Of a DNA stretch of 64,000 nt, positions 43,611-56,261 are shown in pieces. Each line of letters opens with the position of its first letter. Within the stretch, counting starts at the first letter, position 1. The position numbers and the translations under genes are program-made. This DNA is from Hortaea werneckii (lineage: Eukaryota; Ascomycota; Dothideomycetes; Mycosphaerellales; Teratosphaeriaceae): NCBI GenBank assembly GCA_037044905.1, contig JBAOKB010000101.1, forward strand, positions 1-64,000, in the 5' to 3' direction. A model generated the notes under the pieces. That model was not told the origin of the DNA. It saw only the letters and a program-made list of their open reading frames with translations, and did not search any database.

Positions 43611-46600
43611 CCATCCCTCTTCTAGTCTAGCTTCGTCCCTAAAGCTTATGATGTCGCGATCCCCGCGATTCTTAGTTTCCGTAGTTTGGTCCACCTTGTT
43701 CTTATAAGATGTCGTCTTCTTTAGAGGTTTCTCTTTCTAAGACAAAGCGCTTGCGTCTTGCGAACGAAATCGAAAGAAACGGTCGCCTAGTATTCTTTCC
43801 GTGCGAACGCTGTTCTCTGCACAACCATCTTTGTATCGCTATGTCCAACTTATCCAACCTCCGGTGCTCCGAGTGCGTGCGGCAGGGCAAGAAATGTGTA
43901 AACATGTCTTGGGAGTCCCTTAACAAGACTCGAGAGGAGTACTAGCGCAAGGTCGACGAGGACGAGGAACTGCTGGCCGTCGTAATGGCTCGGTTGATGC
44001 GAAACAAGAAGATTCTTCGTCAAGCTAAGGGTCGGGCGGCTCGGAAGGCCGAATGTCTTGCGTCGGAAATGGAGGCTAAAGGTGCCTTCGAAACTAATGA
44101 CTGTCCTGCGGCGGCTGCTACCATGGGTCTTACTCCTTTAATGATGGAAACGCTCGGAAACATGGATTAATCCGTTAACTTTTCCGGCGGTACTAGCGTA
44201 GCATCTTCGGGCAGTTAAGATTGGTAAGTGGTTCCCATATGTTTTCCTTACTAGGATACCCCTTCCATTTGATAAGGTATCGCTGACTTTTCTTGTCGTA
44301 GTCTACGATCCTTTCGACTTCGTACTCGTCGTCTTCTTGTTCCTAGTAATGGAACGTTGTTTGCAGCGTGGCGTCGGGGTGTGCGGGTTCCAATAAGGAT
44401 ACATGGAATACTGGATGGATCTTGGCGTCTAGTGGAAGTTTAAGTCGGTAGCTGACTGCTCCTTTCTGTTCGGTAATCAAAAATGGTCCGACCTTAACAT
44501 GATCCAGTTTCTTTGTTTTCCGCTTTGTCTTTAGGTTCTTCGTTAGAAGGTATACCTTATCCCCCTTCCTAAGCTAAGGTGCCAATTTTGATTCCTTGAA
44601 TCGCTGCTTCTGTATTCGCTGTTGCGAATGTCGGATTGCATCTTGGGCAGTCTTGTGTGCCTTTTGCAATTCTCCTGCCATAAGTATGGCTCTGTCGGCT
44701 CTTACTAACGTCCTTGGTTCCATGAATAAATTGGGCGTCTTTCCGTAGTTGAGGAAAAATGGCGTTTGTCGTGTTGTCTCCGACGCATTATTGTTCAATG
44801 CTAGTTGTGCCATTAGTAGTAGTGCAACCCAATTATCTTGTGCGTAGTTGACGTAGTGCCGTAAATATGTTTCGAGTGACTGATTTGTCCTTTTAGTCTG
44901 ACCATCCGTCTCTAGGTGGAATGCTGTCGATAGCTTGTGTTTTATTCCAATTTGTCCCATGAGCGATTTCCAGAAGTTTGATGTAAACAGCTTATCTCTG
45001 TCGGTGATAAAGCTTTCTGGAATTCCATGATGTCTAATTAGCCTGTCTAGTATGAGGTGTGCGAGTTCCATGGCTGTCATTAATTCTTCGCATGGTACGA
45101 AGTGTGCATACTTGGTCAAAGTGTCTACTATAACAAGTATTAAATCATAAATGACTCCTGTGGCTGGGTCCTTGGATGCTAGCAACTTCGTGATGAAGTC
45201 CATCGTAACCTCTCTCCATGGCGTGTCCGACGGTTCTCGGAACTAGAGATTGCCATATTTTGCATGTCGTGATGCCTTGTTCTTTTAGCAACTGTCGCAT
45301 TGTTTGATGTAATCGGTAACCTTCTTTCGCATCTGTGGAAAGGCAAAGTTCCGTCTAATCAAGTCGATCGTTCTCGTTATTCCTGGGTGTCCTGTAGTTT
45401 AGCTATCATGGTAGTCTTTAATACATTCGTATTCTTTTTCTAGTGGAACTTGGTACTTCCCATGTTCGATGGGGAACTCTTCTTGTTCATCTCGTAGAAC
45501 TCGGAGTATGTTGTTAAACTCTTGTGTATCTGTGGTAAGGCTTCCGTCCTTGTTAACTTTAAGCAATGTTTTCTTGTTCTGCTCCTTGCCTTCCATGTAG
45601 TCGCTTCTTCTACTTAGCGCATCTGCGCGCCCATTGTCCTTCCCTAGTGTATACTAGATATCGAACTTGTATTGTCCGAGTAGCTCTAACCATCTACACT
45701 GTCGACGCGATAGATCCTTGGTGGTTGTAAAGTATTGAAGGTTCTTGTGGTCGGTGTATATCGTTAGTCCTGTGGCTCCTTCGCAGTAAACTCTCTAGTG
45801 TCGCAATGCTGCAACAATCGCTAACAGTTCTTTGTCGTAAATCTCGTAGTTCTGTTCCGCTAGCGTCATTTTCCTTGAGTAATACGCCACTGGGTGTCTT
45901 TTGCCATTATGTTCTTGAGTGATGCAAGCACCTATTGCTAAGTCGGATGCGTCGGTTTCGACTTGTACTGGTTTCTTCGTATCGAATAGCATGAGTGTTG
46001 GTGACTGTATACATGCTTTCTTGAGTTGTTGGAATGCTTTCTGTTGTTTCTCCGTCCATACGAACTTGGTGTCCTTCTTCGTAAGGCTTGTGAGTGGGAT
46101 TGCGAGTTTGGAATATCCTTCGACAAACTTTCGATTGTAGTTTGCGAGTCCTAGAAAGGCTTGGATATCCTTGACAGTTTTCGGTGTTAGCCATTCCTCG
46201 ATGGATTGTACTTTCTTAGGGTCCATCTTAATTCTAGTAGTGTTGATGATGAATCCTAGGAATTCGATTTCCTTCTTGTAGAATTCACATTTCTCGGGTG
46301 CGGTTTTAAAGTCCACTGTGCTAAGTCGTTCTAGCACTGCCTGTACATCTTTGGTATGTTGTTCTCGGCTTCCTTGGGTGAAGATTAAGATGTCGTCGAC
46401 GTATGCTATAACGGTGATGTCCAGTAAGTCTCGTAGTACATCATTAACGAGCTGCTAACATGTCGCTAGGGCGTTCGTAAGTCCTATTGGCATAACTCGA
46501 AATTGGTAGAGTCCGTAGCGTGTCCTAAAAGCTGTCTTCCATTCTTCTCCCTTGGCCATTCGTACTGCGTAGAATGCGTCTCGTAGATCGATCTTTGAGT

Positions 46601-49600
46601 ACTAGTTTGCTCCGGTAAGTCGATCCTACATTTCTTCGATGTTAGGTAGTAGATATCGGTTTTTGACCGTGACTTCGTTGAGTCGTCGATAGTCGATTAC
46701 CATTCGTAGTTTTCCTCCTTTCTTTGGAACGAACATTGCTGGTGAAGCGGCTAGCGATTGGGATTTCTCTATCCATCCCTTGTCGCTCTTCTCTTTTAGC
46801 CATCGTCGTTGCTCTTCGAGCTCTTTTTCGGATAACCTATATAGTGGCCCCTATGGTGGATCTTTGCCGGGCTGAAGTTGTATTCGGTGATCCCATGGTT
46901 GATGTCTAGGTAAGGCGGCTAATCCTTCCTCTTCCTGGAAGAGCGGTTTCCATATCTTAAACTCTTCAGGGATCTCTGGAGGTGCGTTAGTTCTCCCTTT
47001 ATCTCTCACCTTATGACCTGGCTGGGCTAGCTTAGTGTCTGTGGAGACCATCTCCTTGCCGTTTCTATCGGAGTATGTTATCGGTTGACGTTCTAATTCA
47101 CAGAACTGTCTTTCCTCATCTACCATCGCACGCTGTCGATGCGTAGGGTAGATGTCGGTAACGCAACCGCATCGCTTAAACTTAAGTACTCTTTTCCTCC
47201 AATCTATTAGAGGGTTGTGCTTTTCCAACCAAGGTGTCCCCATTACGATGTCGTGACTGGCCATGTTAACGATATCTAGGCTAACAGTCTCGTGGTGCTG
47301 TTGGATAGCTAGGACTAGCGGCATTGTTTCGCTGTCCACTTCGGATAGAGATGATCCATCTGCGACCATCAATTCGTATCCGCCGTCTTTCTTTCGTCGG
47401 GTAGCGATCCCGTTTCGCTAGACAAAGCTGGTCGATATAAAGTTTCCGCTAGCTCCGGAATCGATCATAGCTTGTGTTGCGTGTCCATTAACAATGCATT
47501 TGGTACGGAATACCGGTGCTGCTAATGCTATGGGAGCTTCGATAATGTTTACTTCCTAGCGACTGCTCCTGTCGGCAGGGATCCTTCGTTTTTTGAATAG
47601 TATCCTAGCGAGTTGGCATCTTCGAGACAGACTTCCCAATTAAGGGGTCCATGTCGTGGGCCTAGGATAACCTTTCCTTGTGTCATTAATACCTTAATTT
47701 GTCCTTTGACAGTGGCTTTAACGTGCCCTAGTATCATGTTTCTCCATATCGGTAATTGTACTAGTTGCCCGATGGGTCTCATCTCCCATTAGCTTGCTAA
47801 CTTAGTCAACTTCTGTTTCATTGCTTCTAACGATATGAGGTCTTCCTAATATGTTTCCTGGATCCGGTGTAATTCGTGGAATCGTCCTTTGACTACTTGT
47901 ATTCGTTCTCTGAGCCTTCTTGGGATATGGATTCCGTTAGGCGTAATGTAGCTTCCATTAGGTTGAAACGTACTTCCAATCGGTGGTCGTTCTTGTACGT
48001 ATGCTGCTGCGTCGTAGTCTACGTTAACGAGTCTGTAGGTCCAAAACATTGCTCTTAATCGGTCGAGCATGTTGTCGAATTCGATCGGGTGCAGTCGTCG
48101 TTTCCCTTGGATCTGTAGGAATACGGTTTCAAATTGGTTCGCGATGAAGAGGATCATTCTCCGAGCTAGTCCTGCTCCTAAGACTTCGAAATGATATAGT
48201 TCGAGGTCGTCGGGTTCATCGTCGTCGGTATATTCTTCTTCAGATGAATCGTTATCCGTCGTGGCGACTGTTTGGGCGATCATTTGTAGTTATTCCAGGT
48301 TTGGTCCCGTAAGTTCCGGTTCGGGGTCGTTATTTTGTGGAGATTCTTCTTCCTCTAGCAGTTCTTCTTCCTGCTTAGGGGGTGTGTTTTCTTGCAGAGT
48401 TGCGTCCTCCCAATTGAATGGTAGTGGAGACCTTCCTCTCTAGGAATTTCCTAAGTCTCTCATCTGCTGTAGCGGCTGGCCTCGTATCATCACGTTGAAT
48501 TCCATCCTAGCCTTACGTGGCTTCTTAGGATAGTAACCACTTGCTAGCTTGTCTAAGTCATGGGTTTTACAGTAGTCGTCGTAACAACCCGTCCAATGCA
48601 TAGCCTTATGGTCTGGTTCCGTCTTCGGTTCCTTAACGAGTTTTGATACATCGTAGGCGCCTCGTCCATCGTTTGCTTCGTTGATGGGTTCCTTCACTAG
48701 CATCATGTTGAGCTGCTCCTACGGTCGCACCTTTCGTCCGCGGCAGTCTCGTGCGTAATGCCCTATCTTGTGGCAGTTGTAACACTCCGGTCCTTCTCGT
48801 TTCTTTCCTCTGTTGCTGTTCCCTTGGAACTTCCCTTTACCCTTAGCTCCGTGCATGCCTTTTCCTTTCGGCTTGCGTTGGATAATATCCAATTCCATGG
48901 CATTAGGATCGCGACGAGACCCTCTAGTCCAGCTAGTAGAGTTGTAGCTAGATCGTCTGCGATACTGTCCATTGTAGCGTTTTTCCATCTTTCTCTCGTA
49001 AAGCCTATCGTCAATTTCGATAGCATCTTGAATCATTAGTTCGAGAGTGTCGTGAGATGCACCTAAGCGCATGAGTTCATCCTTGACGTCGTCCTTAAGT
49101 CTAGTGTAATACATAGTAAGTAAGGCTTGGTTATCCCAACTAGTCTTACCTGAATACTCCCTGAACTTAGCGGTGTATTGCGAAGTAGACGTCTTCTGTT
49201 TTAGGTGTTGGATAACTCGGATGGCGACTTGTTTTTCGTTACTCAACCCATAAATGTTTCGAATGGCTTTGACATAGTTGTCCTAGCTGTTAAAGATTCC
49301 TTCGGTGTCGATGTTCTAGTGCAAGACTTCGTGCAGTCTAGGTCGAATCCATTGTTGGACTTGTCCCCTAAGATAAGAGGATGCAAGTAGAGTCTTCTTG
49401 GGGTCCTAAGTAATATTTTCGAAACGAAAGTAAAGTGCCATTTGGTTTAGCCAATCGTCAAGCTTCGATCGATCGCCATAGTAGTAGTCCGGTTTGGCGA
49501 CTTTGATATTGTTGTCGTTGGTACGCTGCTGAACGCTAGTGTCTCGGTTCTCGGATGGAGCTATTGTTGTCTAAGGTACAAAGTTCCTTAAGGGTGTTCA

Positions 49601-49603
49601 AAG
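43611..49603 (-). pseudogene. Degenerate gag-pol of chromovirus copy 1
   Basis: Read on the minus strand, the pieces are: gag at about 49570-47550 with zinc knuckle CYNCHKIGHYARDC near 48770, protease region near 47430, reverse transcriptase/RNase H in 46340-45795 and neighbouring fragments, and integrase core in 45203-44574 (keeping the RTNQSLETYL stretch that carries a stop in copy 2). Numerous premature stops, many of them CAG to TAG, break both genes. The frameshift heptamer is conserved at 47588-47594. Non-functional. Confidence 0.9.
43709..44170 (+). pseudogene. Broken copy of the retrotransposon's antisense ORF
   Basis: Counterpart of the intact 169-codon frame at 55654-56163. The same six cysteines are kept (CERC, LCIAM, CSEC, KKC). 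Translation stops at TAG 43943-43945, where the other copy has CAG, and again at TAA 44168-44170, where the other has CAA. Both are C-to-T changes in CpA context. Confidence 0.85.
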
Positions 49604-49866
49604 TGTTGCGACCCTACGAAGTAGTGTCACGGGTTTAGAGCTCTTTGGAACAGATGTGTCAAGACAACTAGGTTGTGGGATAACTAATTATGACAAGGCT
49701 ATTGGGTCTCTACCTAACAGTCGGATTGCAACATGAGTTGAACACACGAACTCCTAACGAGAAACATGCCTAGTTATATACATAAGAGATTCGTGTCTTC
49801 ATGCAATAGTTCGCTAGGTCGCTTAGCGGTCCGGCGCTCCAAGGTCGCCGGGTCGCTCGTCGACCG
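49604..49866 (-). repeat. LTR B, first part (5' LTR of copy 1)
   Basis: First 263 bases of the LTR, interrupted after GACCG by copy 2. It resumes at 56669. The two parts add to exactly 402 bases. Confidence 0.95.
49862..49866. repeat. Target-site duplication GACCG, left copy
   Basis: GACCG flanks copy 2 on the left and recurs at 56664-56668 on the right. An unbroken LTR has this sequence once. Confidence 0.93.
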
Positions 49867-50268
49867 TGTTACGAACACGGTCACGGGACGCTCGAACCCG
49901 AAGCGATTGGCCAGTAAGGACTGGAGCAAGGAAAGGTCACGTGATCAGTATGCAGGAGAGCGCTGCCTTGGCAGGCGAACCACTGCATATATGCAAGAGG
50001 CCGACCGGTCGACGAGCGACCCGGCGACCTTGGAGCGCCGGACCGCTGAGCGACCCAGCGAACTATTGCATGAAGACACGAATCTCTTATGTATATAACT
50101 AGGCATGTTTCTCGTTAGGAGTTCGTGTGTTCAACTCATGTTGCAATCCGACTGTTAGGTAGAGAACCAACAGCCTTGTCACAATCAGTTATCCCACAAC
50201 CCAGTTGTCTTGACACATCTGTTCCAACGAGCTCTAAATCCGTGACACTACTTCGTAGGGTCGCAACA
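49867..50268 (+). repeat. LTR C (5' LTR of copy 2)
   Basis: 402 bases, TGTTACGAAC...GGTCGCAACA. Contains CACGTGA and the palindrome CTGCATATATGCAAG (one mismatch). Confidence 0.96.
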
Positions 50269-50307
50269 CTTTGAACACCCTCAAGGAACTTTGTACCTCA
50301 GACAACA

Positions 50308-52323
50308 ATGGCTCCATCCGAGAACCGAGACACCAGCGTTTAGCAGCGTACCAACGACAACAATATCAAAGTCGCCAAACCGGACTACTACTATGGCGAT
50401 CGATCGAAGCTTGACGATTGGCTGAACCAAATGGCACTTTACTTTCGGTTCGAAAATATTACTCAGGACCCCAAGAAGACTCTACTTGCATCCTCTTATC
50501 TTAGGGGACAAGTCCAACAATGGATTCGACCCAGACTGCACGAAGTCTTGCACCAGAACATCGACACCGAAGGAATCTTCAACAGCTGGGACAACTATGT
50601 CAAAGCCATTCGAAACATTTATGGGTTGAGTAACGAAAAACAAGTCGCCATCCGAGTCATCCAACACCTAAAACAGAAGACGTCTACTTCGCAATACACC
50701 GCCAAGTTCAGGGGGTATTCAGGCAAGACTGGTTGGGATGACCAAGCCTTACTCACTATGTATTACACTGGACTCAAGGACGACGTCAAGGATGAACTCA
50801 TGCGCTCAGGTGCATCTCACGACACTCTCGAACTAATGATTCAAGATGCTATCGAAATTGACGATAGGCTTTACGAGAGAAAGATGGAAAAACGCCACAA
50901 TGGACAGTATCGCGGACGATCTGGCTACAACTCTACCAGCTGGACTGGAGGGTCTCGTCGCGATCCTGATGCCATGGAATTGGATATCATCCAACGCAAG
51001 CCGAAAGGAAAAGGCATGCACGGAGCCAAGGGTAAAGGGAAGTTCCAAGGGAACAGCAACAGAGGAAAGAAACGAGAAGGACCGGAGTGCTACAATTGCC
51101 ACAAGATAGGGCATTACGCACGAGATTGCCGCGGACGAAAGGTGCGACCGCAGGAGCAACTTAACATGATGCTAGTAAAGGAACCCATCGACGAAGCAAA
51201 CGATGGACGAGGCGCCTACGATGTATCAAAACTCGTTGAGGAACCAAAGACGGAACCAGACCATAAGGCTGTGCATTGGACGGGTTGCTACGACGACTAT
51301 TGCAAGACCCACGAATTAGACAAGCAAGCAAGTGGTCACTATCCCAAGAAGCCACGCAAGGCTAGGATGGAATTTAACGTGATGATACGAGGCCAGCCGC
51401 TACAGCAGATGAGAGACTTAGGAAATTCCCAGAGAGGAAGGTCTCCACCACCATTCAATTGGGAGGACGCAACTCTGCAAGAAAACACACCCCCTAAGCA
51501 GGAAGAAGAACTGCTAGAGGAAGAAGAATCTCCACAAAATAACGACCCCGAACCGGAACTTACGGGACCAAACCTAGAACAACTACAAATGATAGCGCAG
51601 ACGATAGCAGCGCAGGACGGTAGTTCATCAGAGGAAGAATATACAGATGACGAAGAGCCAGACGACCTTGAAATATCGACATTCACCATTCAAGGATCTG
51701 AACCCATCAAAAGGATAATGATCTTTATCATGCATCAACTCGAGACTGTATTCCCCAAGATCCAAGGGAAACGACGACTTCACCCGATCGAGTTCGACAA
51801 CATGCTCAACCGAATTAGAGCAATGTTCTGGAACTATCGACTTGTCAACGTCGATTACGATGCAGCAGCATACGTGCAAGAACGACCACCGATTGGAAGC
51901 ACATTCCAACCTGATGGAAGCTATGTAACGCCCGATGGAATCCACATTCCCAGAAGCGTTAGAGAACGAATCCAGATCATTAAGGCACGACTTCATGAAC
52001 TACACCGAATCCAGGAAGCTTATCAAGAAGACCTCATATCGTTGGAGGCAATGCGACACAAGTTGACCGAGTCTACGAAGCAATGGGAACTAAAGCCCAT
52101 AGGACCACTAGTGCAACTACCAATATGGAGAAACATGATACTAGGGCACGTCAAAGCCACTGTCAAAGGACAAATCAAGGTATTAGTGACACAAGGAAAG
52201 GTTATCCTAGGCCCACGACATGGACCCCTTAATTGGGAGATCTGTCTCGAAGACGCCAACTCGCCAGGATACTATTCAAAAAACGAAGGATCCCTGCCGA
52301 CAGGAGCAGTCGCCAGGAAGTAA
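50308..52323 (+). CDS. Gag of chromovirus copy 2, one early stop
   Basis: Open frame from ATG 50308 (MAPSENRDTSV) to TAA 52321-52323, 671 codons, interrupted only by TAG at 50341-50343. The sister copy has CAG there, so the stop arose by C-to-T change. Downstream frame: capsid-like region (DDWLNQMALYFRFENIT, STSQYTAKFR), then the zinc knuckle CYNCHKIGHYARDC around 51090-51130, then an acidic linker. The 3' end overlaps pol. The protein would package element RNA in virus-like particles; translation here would need readthrough or re-initiation. Confidence 0.9.
52278..52284 (+). promoter_or_regulatory. Minus-one ribosomal frameshift heptamer A-AAA-AAC
   Basis: In the gag frame the codons are TCA AAA AAC, giving the canonical X-XXY-YYZ slip site. 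Slipping back one base enters the pol frame exactly (gag codons start at positions of class 1 modulo 3, pol at class 0). A short GC-rich hairpin (CCTG / CAGG) can form just downstream, near 52293-52304. The site is conserved in copy 1 at 47588-47594. Confidence 0.82.
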
Positions 52324-55300
52324 ACATTATCGAAGCTCCCACAGCATCAGCAGCACCGGTATTCCGTACCAAATGCATTGTTAATGGACACGCAACACAA
52401 GCTATGATCGATTCCGGAGCCAGCGGAAACTTTATATCGACCAGCTTTGTCCAGCGAAACGGGATCGCTACCCGACGAAAGAAAGACGGCGGATACGAAT
52501 TGATGGTCGCAGATGGATCATCTCTATCCGAAGTGGACAGCGAAACAATGCCGCTAGTCCTAGCTATCCAACAGCACCACGAGACTGTCAGCCTGGATAT
52601 CGTTGACATGGCCAGTCACGACATCGTGATGGGGACACCTTGGTTGGAAAAGCACAACCCTCTGATAGATTGGAGGAAAAGAGTACTCAAGTTTGAGCGA
52701 TGCGGTTGCGTTACCGACATCCACCCTACGCATCGACAGCGTGCGATGGTAGATGAGGAAAGACAGTTCTGTGAATTAGAACGTCAACCGATAACATACT
52801 CCGATAGAAACGGCAAGGAGATGGTCTCCACAGACACTGAGCTAGCCCAGCCAGGTCATAAGGTGAGAGATAAAGGGAGAACTAACGCACCTCCAGAGAT
52901 CCCTGAAGAGTTTAAGATATGGAAACCGCTCTTCCAGGAAGAGGAAGGATTAGCCGCCTTACCTAGACATCAACCATGGGATCACCGAATACAACTTCAG
53001 CCCGGCAAAGATCCACCATGGGGGCCACTATACAGGTTATCCGAAAAAGAGCTCGAAGAGCAACGACGATGGCTGAAAGAGAAGAGCGACAAGGGATGGA
53101 TAGAGAAATCCCAATCGCCAGCCGCTTCACCAGCAATGTTCGTTCCAAAGAAAGGAGGAAAACTACGAATGGTAATCGACTATCGACGACTCAACGAAGT
53201 CACGGTCAAAAACCGATATCCACTACCCAACATCGAAGAAATGCAGGATCGACTTACCGGAGCAAACTGGTACTCAAAGATCGATCTACGAGACGCATTC
53301 TACGCAGTACGAATGGCCAAGGGAGAAGAATGGAAGACAGCTTTCAGGACACGCTACGGACTCTACCAATTTCGAGTCATGCCAATGGGACTTACGAACG
53401 CCCCAGCGACATGTCAGCAGCTCGTTAATGATGTACTACGAGACTTACTGGACATCACCGTCATAGCATACGTCGACGACATCTTGATCTTCACCCGAGG
53501 AAGCCGAGAACAACATACCAAAGACGTACAAGCAGTGCTAGAACGACTTAGCACAGTGGACTTCAAGACCGCACCCGAGAAATGTGAATTCTACAGGAAG
53601 GAAATCGAATTCCTAGGATTCATCATTAGCACTACTGGAATCAAGATGGACCCGAAGAAAGTACAATCCATCGAGGAATGGCCAACGCCAAAGACAGTCA
53701 AGGATATCCAAGCCTTCTTAGGACTCGCAAACTACAACAGGAAGTTTGTCGAAGGATACTCCAAGCTTGCAATCCCACTTACAAGTCTTACGAAGAAAGA
53801 CACCAAATTCATGTGGACGGATAAGCAAGAAAAGGCATTCCAGCAACTTAAGCAAGCATGCATACAGTCACCAACACTCATGCTATTCGACACTAAGAAA
53901 CCAGTACAAGTCGAAACCGACGCATCCGACTTAGCGATAGGTGCTTGCCTTACTCAAGAACATGATGGCAAGAGACACCCAGTGACGTATTACTCGAGAA
54001 AGATGACGCTAGCGGAACAGAACTACGAGATTTATGACAAAGAACTGTTAGCGATTGTTGCAGCATTGCGACACTGGAGAGTTTACTGTGAAGGAGCTAC
54101 AGGACTGACGATATACACCGACCACAAGAACCTTCAATACTTCACAACTACCAAGGATCTATCGCGTCGACAGTGTAGATGGTTAGAGCTACTCGGACAA
54201 TACAAGTTCGATATCCAGTATACGCCAGGAAAAGACAATGGGCGCGCAGATGCGCTAAGCAGACGAAGCGACTACATGGAAGGAAAAGAGCAAAACCCAA
54301 AAGCAATGCTCAAAGTCAACAGAGACGGGAGCCTTACCACGAACACACAGGAGTTCAACCACATACTCCGAGTTCTACGAGATGAACAAGAAGAGTTCCC
54401 CATCGAACATGGGAAGTACCAAGTTCCACCAGAAAAGGAATACGAATGTATCAAAGACCACCATAATAGCCGAACCACAGGACACCCAGGAATAACGAGA
54501 ACGATCGACTTGATTAGACGGAACTTTGCCTTTCCACAGATGCGAAAGAAGGTTACCGATTACATCAAACAATGCGACAGTTGCCAAAAGAACAAGGCAT
54601 CACGACATGCAAAGTATGGCAATCTCCAGTTCCGAGAACCGTCGGACACGCCATGGAGAGAGGTTACGATGGACTTCATCACGAAGTTGCCAGCATCCAA
54701 GGACCCAGCCACAGGAGTCATTTATGATTCAATACTTGTCATGGTAGACACTTTGACCAAGTATGCACACTTCGTACCATGCGAAGAATCAATGACAGCC
54801 ATGGAACTCGCACACCTCATACTGGACAGGCTAATTAGACATCATGGAATTCTAGAAAGCTTTATTACCGACAGAGATAAGCTGTTTACATCAAACTTCT
54901 GGAAATCGCTCATGGGACAAATTGGAATAAAACACAAGCTATCGACAGCATTCCACCCAGAGACGGATGGTCAGACTGAAAGGACAAATTAGTCACTCGA
55001 AACATATTTACGGCACTACGTCAACTACGCACAAGATAATTGGGTTGCACTACTACCAATGGCACAACTAGCATTGAACAATAATGCGTCGGAGACAACA
55101 CGACAAACGCCATTTTTCCTCAACTACGGAAAGACGCCCAATTTATTCATGGAACCAAGGACGTCAGTAAGAGCCGACAGAGCCATACTTATGGCAGGAG
55201 AATTGCAAAAGGCACACAAGACTGCCCAAGATGCAATCCGACATTCGCAACAGCGAATATAGAAGCAGCGATTCAAGGAATCAAAATTGGCACCTCAGCT

Positions 55301-55697
55301 TAGGAAGGGGGATAAGGTATACCTTCTGACGAAGAACCTGAAGACAAAGCGGAAAACAAAGAAACTGGATCATGTTAAGGTCGGACCATTTTTGATTGCC
55401 GAACAGAAAGGAGCAGTTAGCTACCGACTTGAACTTCCACCAGACGCCAAGATCCATCCAGTATTCCATGTATCCTTATTGGAACCCGCACACCCCGACG
55501 CCACGCTGCAAACAACGTTCCATTACCAGGAACAAGAAGACGACGAGTACGAAGTCGAAAGGATCGTAGACTACGACAAGAAAAGTCAGCGATACCTTAT
55601 TAAATGGAAGGGGTATCCCAGTGAGGAAAACACATGGGAACCACTCACCAATCTTAACTGCCCGAAGATGCTACGCCAGTACCGCCGGAAAAGTTAA
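52278..55697 (+). CDS. Pol of chromovirus copy 2, two stops
   Basis: Read after the frameshift. Domains in order: aspartic protease (DSGASGNF near 52412), reverse transcriptase (YVDD near 53470), RNase H (ETDASDLAIGA, YTDHKNLQYF), integrase zinc region (HHNSRTTGHPG, then CDSCQKNK), integrase core (FITKLPASKDPATG, FITDRDKLFTSNFW) and a C-terminal chromodomain (YEVERIVDYD, LIKWKGYP, NTWEPLTNL). Stops at 54990-54992 and 55260-55262 are TAG where copy 1 keeps CAG, both in or after the integrase core. The frame is otherwise intact. Chromodomain integrases of this clade target heterochromatin with methylated H3K9, which fits insertion into RIP-mutated DNA. Confidence 0.93.
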
Positions 55698-56163
55698 CGG
55701 ATTGATCCATGTTTCCGAGCGTTTCCATCATCAAAGGAGTAAGACCCATGGTAGCAGCCGCCGCAGGACAGTCATCAGTTTCGAAGGCACCTTCAGCCTC
55801 CATTTCCGACGCAAGACATTCGGCCTTCCGAGCCGCCCGACCCTCAGCTTGACAAAGAATCTTCTTGTTTCGCATCAACCGAGCCATTACGACGGCCAGC
55901 AGTTCCTCGTCCTCGTCGACCTTGCGCTGGTACTCCTCTCGAGTCTTGTCAAGGGACTCCCAAGACATGTTCACACATTTCTTGCCCTGCCGCACGCACT
56001 CGGAGCACCGGAGGTTGGATGAGTTGGACATGGCGATACAAAGATGGTTGTGCAAAGAACAGCGTTCGCACGGAAAGAATACTGGGCGACCGTTTCTTTC
56101 GATTTCGTTCGCAAGACGCAAGCGCTTTGTCTTAGAAAGAGAAACCTCTGAAGAAGACGACAT
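55654..56163 (-). CDS. Antisense ORF of the retrotransposon, Zn2Cys6-like
   Basis: A 169-codon frame running against gag-pol, overlapping the pol end by 44 bases and starting 98 bases from the 3' LTR. Cysteines 32, 35, 42, 53, 56 and 63 give CX2CX6CX10CX2CX6C, which fits the spacing of the fungal binuclear zinc cluster. The residues between cysteines 2 and 3 (SLHNHL) are not basic as in classic clusters, but KTKRLRLANEIERNGR just before is basic. Residues 73-125 look helical and charged, perhaps a coiled coil. Function unknown. A regulator of element transcription, an antisense-expressed nucleic acid binder or a captured host domain are all possible. An antisense promoter in the 3' LTR would be needed. 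Confidence 0.6.
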   Translation of the reverse strand: MSSSSEVSLSKTKRLRLANEIERNGRPVFFPCERCSLHNHLCIAMSNSSNLRCSECVRQGKKCVNMSWESLDKTREEYQRKVDEDEELLAVVMARLMRNKKILCQAEGRAARKAECLASEMEAEGAFETDDCPAAAATMGLTPLMMETLGNMDQSVNFSGGTGVASSGS

Positions 56164-56248
56164 CTTATGAGAACAAGGTGGACCAAACTACGGAAACTAA
56201 GAATCGCGGGGATCGCGACATCATAAGCTTCAGGGACGAAGCTAGACT

Positions 56249-56261
56249 GGAAGAGGGATGG
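56249..56261 (+). other. Polypurine tract before 3' LTR
   Basis: GGAAGAGGGATGG directly abuts LTR D. This is the expected primer for plus-strand DNA synthesis in copy 2. Confidence 0.75.
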
